Part shown: in pieces, positions 6,033 through 9,734 of the stretch
Layout of the letters: each line of letters begins with the position of its first letter
Numbering within the stretch: the stretch's first letter is position 1
Source of the DNA: Chloroflexota bacterium
GTDB taxonomy: Bacteria; Chloroflexota; Anaerolineae; Anaerolineales; UBA4823
Assembly (NCBI GenBank): GCA_030669775.1
Contig: DAOVCZ010000054.1
Span: 1 to 9,734, forward strand
Direction of reading: 5' to 3'
DNA: 9,734 bases
Position numbers and translations under genes: made by a program
Notes under the pieces: generated by a model
Told to the model about the DNA's origin: nothing
The model's input: the letters and a program-made list of their open reading frames with translations, nothing else
Databases searched by the model: none

Positions 6033-7256
6033 ATGAAAGTGAAGTTGTTCGTATTAGCTATAATCATCAGCGGGTTTATGCTTGTTGCCTGCAGTACGGC
6101 TAGCACACCTGCAGACCAGCCCGTTACTGAAGAAATACCCCTCGTCATCGCTGATACCCGTGTCGTTTCTGAAGGCATGCTCGTCCCGCGGGAATCCGTC
6201 GATCTGGCTTTCGCCGCCGGCGGTGAGGTCGCTGAAGTGCTCGTCGAAGAAGGGGACAGTGTCGTCACCGGAGACGTGATCGCGCGCTTGAGCGGTCGCG
6301 AACGGCTTGAGTCCGGTGTAGCTGCTGCGCAGCTAGAATTGCAAGCCGCCCAAAGTGAACTCTTGGCAGCTGAAATCGCCCGTAAAACTCTCGATGATGA
6401 TCTCTCAATCGCCCAGACACAGGCGCTGGATGCGATTACTAAATCCAAGGAAGCTGTGCGCACCTTTGAGCGCAGAGTGCGCAGTTTGAGCTCCTCCGCC
6501 GACCAGGCTGACATCGATGAAGCCAAAGCCACCGTGATCTTGGCCGAGGATGCCCTTGAGAAAGCCCAGGACGCTTATGATCCTTACGCTGATAAATCCG
6601 AGACCAACCTGGTCAGAGCTACCCTGCTAGGCAAACTGGCTGTTGCCCAACAAAGATATGATGACGCTGTTCGCCGTCTGAATAATCTTCAGGGCATCAC
6701 CGGTGATGAATTCGACTTGACCCAGGCTGAAGCTGAACTGCAGATTGCCCAATCCCGTTTGAACCAGGCTGAGTCGGATTATGAAATGTATTTACAAGGA
6801 CCCGATCCAGATGGGGTCAAGTTGGCCGACAGCCGTATTGCCACGGCACAGGTTCGCTTGGCGGCCGCTGAAAGCGCATTGCTTGCCGCAGAATCGACTT
6901 TATCCGATCTCGACCTTGTCGCGACCATCGACAGCATCGTAGTCGATCTCAACCTCACCCCTGGAGAGCAGGTGATACCTGGCAAACCCGTAGTTACCCT
7001 GGCCGACTTCTCTGAGTGGTACGTCGAAACAGACAACCTGACTGAGATCGAAGTGGTCGATATCAGCCTCGGTCAGAATGTGAACATCGTCCCAGATGCA
7101 TTACCCTCAGTCACCATGAGCGGTACTGTCGAGTCAATCGGTGACAAGTTCGAGGAAAAACGCGGCGATATCACCTATACTACGCGCATCCTGGTCGACG
7201 AGATCGATCCTCGTCTGCGCTGGGGCATGACCGTTGTCGTCACCTTTGAGGAATAA
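6033..7256 (+). CDS. HlyD/MacA-family periplasmic adaptor, predicted lipoprotein
   Basis: The 407-residue adaptor partner of the exporter. The N-terminus is a lipoprotein signal: MKVK, a hydrophobic stretch, then the lipobox LVAC with Cys20 as the lipidation site, followed by a Ser/Thr/Pro linker. A half lipoyl-like motif lies at ~48-88 (GEVAEVLVEEGDSVVTGDVI) and its partner at ~303-325 (VDLNLTPGEQVIPGKPVVTL). Between them, ~92-295, is a long Ala/Gln/Glu-rich helical hairpin, a coiled coil. The beta-barrel and membrane-proximal parts follow at ~329-407 and end in the typical GMTVVVTFEE. ATG 6033 is the only start compatible with the signal peptide, since TAA at 6000-6002 closes the frame upstream. 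The nearest good Shine-Dalgarno, GGAGG (6012-6016), is 16 nt away, which is unusually far. MacA-type adaptors normally bridge an inner-membrane pump to TolC; no TolC-like gene is here, and in a monoderm it would instead sit on the outer face of the membrane. Confidence 0.93.
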   Translation: MKVKLFVLAIIISGFMLVACSTASTPADQPVTEEIPLVIADTRVVSEGMLVPRESVDLAFAAGGEVAEVLVEEGDSVVTGDVIARLSGRERLESGVAAAQLELQAAQSELLAAEIARKTLDDDLSIAQTQALDAITKSKEAVRTFERRVRSLSSSADQADIDEAKATVILAEDALEKAQDAYDPYADKSETNLVRATLLGKLAVAQQRYDDAVRRLNNLQGITGDEFDLTQAEAELQIAQSRLNQAESDYEMYLQGPDPDGVKLADSRIATAQVRLAAAESALLAAESTLSDLDLVATIDSIVVDLNLTPGEQVIPGKPVVTLADFSEWYVETDNLTEIEVVDISLGQNVNIVPDALPSVTMSGTVESIGDKFEEKRGDITYTTRILVDEIDPRLRWGMTVVVTFEE

Positions 7257-7263
7257 CCTCAAA
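7245..7263 (+). terminator. Hairpin across the adaptor stop codon, doubtful terminator
   Basis: TTTGAGG (7245-7251) and CCTCAAA (7257-7263) form a perfect 7-bp stem with the TAA stop in a 5-nt loop. No T run follows, so it is not a standard intrinsic terminator. It might mark or protect the 3' end of the operon's mRNA. Confidence 0.3.
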
Positions 7264-7287
7264 TCAACCTCTCTACAACCAATACTT

Positions 7288-7475
7288 TGTCATTCTGGAA
7301 CGCAGCGAAGAATCTCCTCAAGATATCGTCCTGCCGTACCAATTACCTTATCACTCTGAACCAAATCCTTTATCGCCTTAATCACGGAGATCGTCTCACG
7401 TAGATTGTCTTACTCTAAGCGCAACGTAGGATATCAAGCAGCTAGAATCACCTTCAACGAAGCGAAGAGTCTCAT
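7288..7475. repeat. Diverged copies of a TCATTCTGAGCGAAGCGAAGAATCTC-like intergenic repeat
   Basis: The best copy is 7289-7316, GTCATTCTGG followed by AACGCAGCGAAGAATCTC. A second at 7406-7435 (TGTC..ACTCTAAGCGCAACGTAGGATATC) matches the consensus at 18 of 24 positions over its main part. A third at 7448-7475 ends in AACGAAGCGAAGAGTCTCAT. A short piece, TTATCACTCTGAAC, lies at 7349-7362. All run in the same direction. The pattern is that of a decayed tandem or repeatedly inserted intergenic repeat. Apart from these remnants I see no gene and no convincing promoter in 7257-7552. Confidence 0.6.
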
Positions 7476-7552
7476 AAATCGCCAATCATCATGTAAAATA
7501 TTATTGAACATAGTTGCTTCCACATCGACTTGGCCACTTAACCAGACACTCA

Positions 7553-7561
7553 GGGAGGAGG
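7553..7561 (+). promoter_or_regulatory. Strong ribosome binding site that decides a GTG start
   Basis: GGGAGGAGG lies 6 nt before GTG 7568-7570. It favours this start over the in-frame ATG at 7514, which would add 18 basic residues and has no comparable site. Confidence 0.8.
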
Positions 7562-7567
7562 TCCAAA

Positions 7568-8269
7568 GTGAAGAGGTTATCAATTCTCATCCTGGTTTTT
7601 GCGATCACCTTTGCATTCTTCATCATTACACCAGGTTTGCTCAACAAGCCCTTTACCCCCTTTCCGCAGCTGAAGATCGCCGATGTCCTTGATTTATTCA
7701 CGCCAATAGTCCTGGTCCCGCTCTACTACCTGCTCATATACTTTGGATCCAATCAGGCTCCCAGCCTCAAAAGCACGATTGTTTTTTTAGTTTTTGCGGT
7801 TCTTTGGGTTGAAGGACAGTCGATGCACCTGGCTGCCAACTCAATTGGTCATTGGCTTTCCGAGCTCACTGGAGATTGGATTTACGAGGTCACCTATTTC
7901 TACGATGAAGTCTTCAGTCATTACATTTGGCATCTTGGAGTCGTCACCCTATCCGCCCTACTAATTTACAGAAGCCGGAAGTACTCCTTCACAGATCGAT
8001 CTTCTCGCCTGTTAGTTGAATCGATCGCTGGAATCATCTACGGTTTCACGATATTCATCATGGGCATCGAAGGCGGAACGGTGCCATTGCTCTTCCCATT
8101 CTCTGTCCTGGCAGCGATAACAGCTCTCATCTTGGGATGGGGAAAATTCAAGCACCTTCCCTTACTGACCTTTTTTCTGGTTGGCTATGCGCTGTCAGCC
8201 TTGATGTTTACCGGTTGGGGCATTTATTGGGGTTCATTCCCTCAGTTTTCCCACCTGGGTTGGATATGA
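7568..8269 (+). CDS. Unrecognised multi-spanning membrane protein with polar His/Asp/Glu helices
   Basis: A 233-residue integral membrane protein that I cannot assign to a family. About seven hydrophobic segments are visible: ~4-24, 43-60, 69-90, 118-134, 148-166, 172-190 and 198-216. The start is GTG because of the strong GGGAGGAGG 6 nt upstream. Two regions carry charged and metal-type residues spaced by four, as on one helix face: E82, H87, N91 and H95 (from EGQSMHLAANSIGH), and E114, H118, H122 with D113 beside E114 (from YDEVFSHYIWH). A further acidic residue, E168, sits in GIEGG. Such an arrangement suggests a metal site or a membrane hydrolase, loosely like the CREST ceramidase/PAQR group, but the C-terminal HxxxH of that group is missing, so this is only a suggestion. 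The gene stands alone on its strand after a repeat-filled gap, and its stop is 7 bp from the stop of the convergent gene. Confidence 0.85.
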   Translation: MKRLSILILVFAITFAFFIITPGLLNKPFTPFPQLKIADVLDLFTPIVLVPLYYLLIYFGSNQAPSLKSTIVFLVFAVLWVEGQSMHLAANSIGHWLSELTGDWIYEVTYFYDEVFSHYIWHLGVVTLSALLIYRSRKYSFTDRSSRLLVESIAGIIYGFTIFIMGIEGGTVPLLFPFSVLAAITALILGWGKFKHLPLLTFFLVGYALSALMFTGWGIYWGSFPQFSHLGWI

Positions 8270-8276
8270 TCTTATG

Positions 8277-9734
8277 TCAATTGGGGATATGTTTTGGTTC
8301 AACCAAATCTAAATATATGCCTTCTAACTCCAATCCCTGACCACGTTCCACTGCCTTCGTGAAGATCTCATAAGGTAATTCATCTTCAATTTCAGCAAGG
8401 AGATCCTTGGCGCTGTCTCTGATGCGCCCTTCCAGCAGTCTCGACTCGTAGCTTGCAGGATGCTGAAGCACGAATACCAGCAGTTCCACTGCTGGTTCAG
8501 AATTATCCTGAGCTACCCACAGGCGGGCAAACTCATAAAAGAGATTGATTATGTCCCGGACAAATCCAATTTCTTTTGAAATTATTAGACTCTGAAGCAG
8601 ATAATTTTCGGCTTCTGAGATGTCACCCATCGATAGAGCCACTTTGCCCAGGTATTTGCTCGAGGTTTGTATCGCGAAGTGGAAGCGAATCTCCTGCGAT
8701 ATTTTCAAACAGCGCAAATAAAATCCCTTGGCTTTCTCGGGCTCACCACAAGCTAGAGCCGCATGCCCCAGAACAATTAAGGGAATTGTCGAACCAAACA
8801 CATCCCCGATTTCTTCATTGAGATTCAAGTTAATTTCTGCAAGCCGTCTTGCCTCAGGGTAGTCCTCCTGGTTCAAGGCACCCAAGCTCGCTCCAAATAA
8901 CGTAAATGCGAACAGCCATTTATCACCAATTTCAGTGGAGATCTTGACCATTTTGTTTATTGCTTCAACATACTCCGTATACCGGCTAAGAAAAAACGCA
9001 TTCAAAAGCAGGCTGTCATACGCGAACACCAACGCCTCTGGATTATTGAGCTGCAGCAGGATCGCCACGCCTTCTTCAGCCAGTTTATACCCTTGCTTGG
9101 AAAGCCCCAACCAGCCCATAAAATACGCCTGGTATGCCATCGCCAGAGCCCTCAAGGGCGCAGATTCCTTGTCCTTCACACCCTGAAGAGCATTGACAGC
9201 CTCTGCAAACAGCTCCATTCCCGCGTGGTTCCACCAACGAATCCAGTAAACTAGCCAGAGGCCTTTGATGAACTTCCACATTTGCGGGGCATTCTTTTGA
9301 TCTATATAGTATCGCCAGGCTGCGCGCACGTTTTCAATGTTGGCTTCGATCTCAGTAAGCGCCAGCAATTGCCTCTTGCCTTTGAGCTGCTGCCACCTCT
9401 CTTGCATAAACTCCGCGTAGTAGGCAGCGTGCGCTTCTTGAGCGGAGAGGCTGGCCTCCGGTATATTCCCAAGCCGTTCCTGAGCATATTGTCGCAAGAG
9501 TTCATGGATCTCCAAGCGACCAGAATTAGGATCGTGGCTCAGGAAAGACTTGTTAACTAACCCCACCAATTGCTGCAGCGAGGCTCCCGTAACCTGCTGG
9601 GCTGCCTCCCGCGTAAATCCACCGCGGAAAACTGAGAGGTGCAGGAATATCTCCCGCTCAGTCGGATGCAGCAAGGACCAAGATTGATCAAAAACGGTGT
9701 GGATACTGCGGTGACGCTCCGGTGCATCACGCAC
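8277..9734 (-). CDS. C-terminal part of a STAND-type (AfsR/MalT-like) regulator with winged helix and TPR-like repeats; 5' end outside the window
   Basis: 485 codons are open to the window edge, and the true start lies beyond 9734. The first codon seen is GTG, but it falls inside a conserved segment (RDAPERHRSIHTVFDQSW), so it should not be taken as the start. This segment and the next ~65 residues (FLHLSVFRGGFTREAAQQV, then LVNKSFLSHD and HELLRQYAQERL) are the winged-helix region that follows the NB-ARC-like ATPase in these proteins. From ~residue 95 to the end come helical-pair repeats of the TPR type, such as LRALAMAYQAYFMGWLGLSK and FGSTIPLIVLGHAALACGEP. The N-terminal part, off the window, would hold the P-loop ATPase and perhaps a DNA-binding or cyclase domain. 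Such proteins sense a signal through the repeats and act as ATP-driven switches; the signal is unknown. It is convergent with the membrane protein, with no terminator between them. Confidence 0.88.
   Translation of the reverse strand: MRDAPERHRSIHTVFDQSWSLLHPTEREIFLHLSVFRGGFTREAAQQVTGASLQQLVGLVNKSFLSHDPNSGRLEIHELLRQYAQERLGNIPEASLSAQEAHAAYYAEFMQERWQQLKGKRQLLALTEIEANIENVRAAWRYYIDQKNAPQMWKFIKGLWLVYWIRWWNHAGMELFAEAVNALQGVKDKESAPLRALAMAYQAYFMGWLGLSKQGYKLAEEGVAILLQLNNPEALVFAYDSLLLNAFFLSRYTEYVEAINKMVKISTEIGDKWLFAFTLFGASLGALNQEDYPEARRLAEINLNLNEEIGDVFGSTIPLIVLGHAALACGEPEKAKGFYLRCLKISQEIRFHFAIQTSSKYLGKVALSMGDISEAENYLLQSLIISKEIGFVRDIINLFYEFARLWVAQDNSEPAVELLVFVLQHPASYESRLLEGRIRDSAKDLLAEIEDELPYEIFTKAVERGQGLELEGIYLDLVEPKHIPN

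Noticed and set aside
5834..6532. 232-codon minus-strand frame covering the palindromic repeat and the start of the adaptor gene
   Set aside because: It runs through a repeat and antisense to a strong signal peptide and coiled coil. Its Ser/Ala-rich product is the mirror of the adaptor's Ala/Glu codons.
7405..7692. 95-codon plus-strand frame overlapping the membrane protein start
   Set aside because: Half of it lies in repeat debris, it has no ribosome site, and it overlaps a gene with a strong Shine-Dalgarno in another frame.

Overview
The window looks like a piece of a Chloroflexota (Anaerolineae-type) chromosome. The grounds are moderate GC, a two-ATPase MacB-like exporter typical of that group, a large signalling ATPase with a winged-helix and helical repeats of the kind those genomes carry in many copies, and intergenic repeat debris resembling families I recall from such genomes. 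The taxonomic call is inference, because no rRNA or marker gene is present.

Left edge (1-364): the last ~45 codons of a c-type cytochrome, reading through an apparent -1 frameshift in a C run, then a degenerate inverted repeat, then the terminator of the next gene. At 365-1012 (minus) lies a TetR-family regulator. The 374-bp divergent region that follows is dense in signals: a 15-bp perfect palindrome near the regulator's own start, a nested inverted repeat, three tandem 12-bp repeats, and a perfect consensus sigma-70 promoter whose -10 box sits inside a 7+8+7 inverted repeat.

Centre (1387-7256, plus): an export operon. Two different MacB/LolD-type ATPases are followed by one 804-residue permease made of two MacB-PCD/FtsX modules, with gaps of +1 bp and then a 4-bp ATGA overlap. 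After a 290-bp gap holding a palindromic repeat comes a lipoprotein HlyD/MacA-type adaptor. The second ATPase carries an unusual ~140-residue C-terminal extension that looks like a beta-roll sensor domain. The likely logic is a TetR-controlled extrusion pump for an unknown compound: ligand binding to the regulator frees the strong promoter, the ATPases work as a heterodimer on the pseudo-dimeric permease, and the adaptor extends outward.

Right (7257-9734): a 311-bp gap with diverged copies of a TCATTCTGAGCGAAGCGAAGAATCTC-like repeat, then an unrecognised multi-spanning membrane protein (GTG start, strong Shine-Dalgarno) with two helices bearing His/Asp/Glu/Asn at four-residue spacing. Convergent to it, 7 bp away, is the C-terminal 485 codons of a STAND-type (AfsR/MalT-like) helical-repeat protein that runs off the window.
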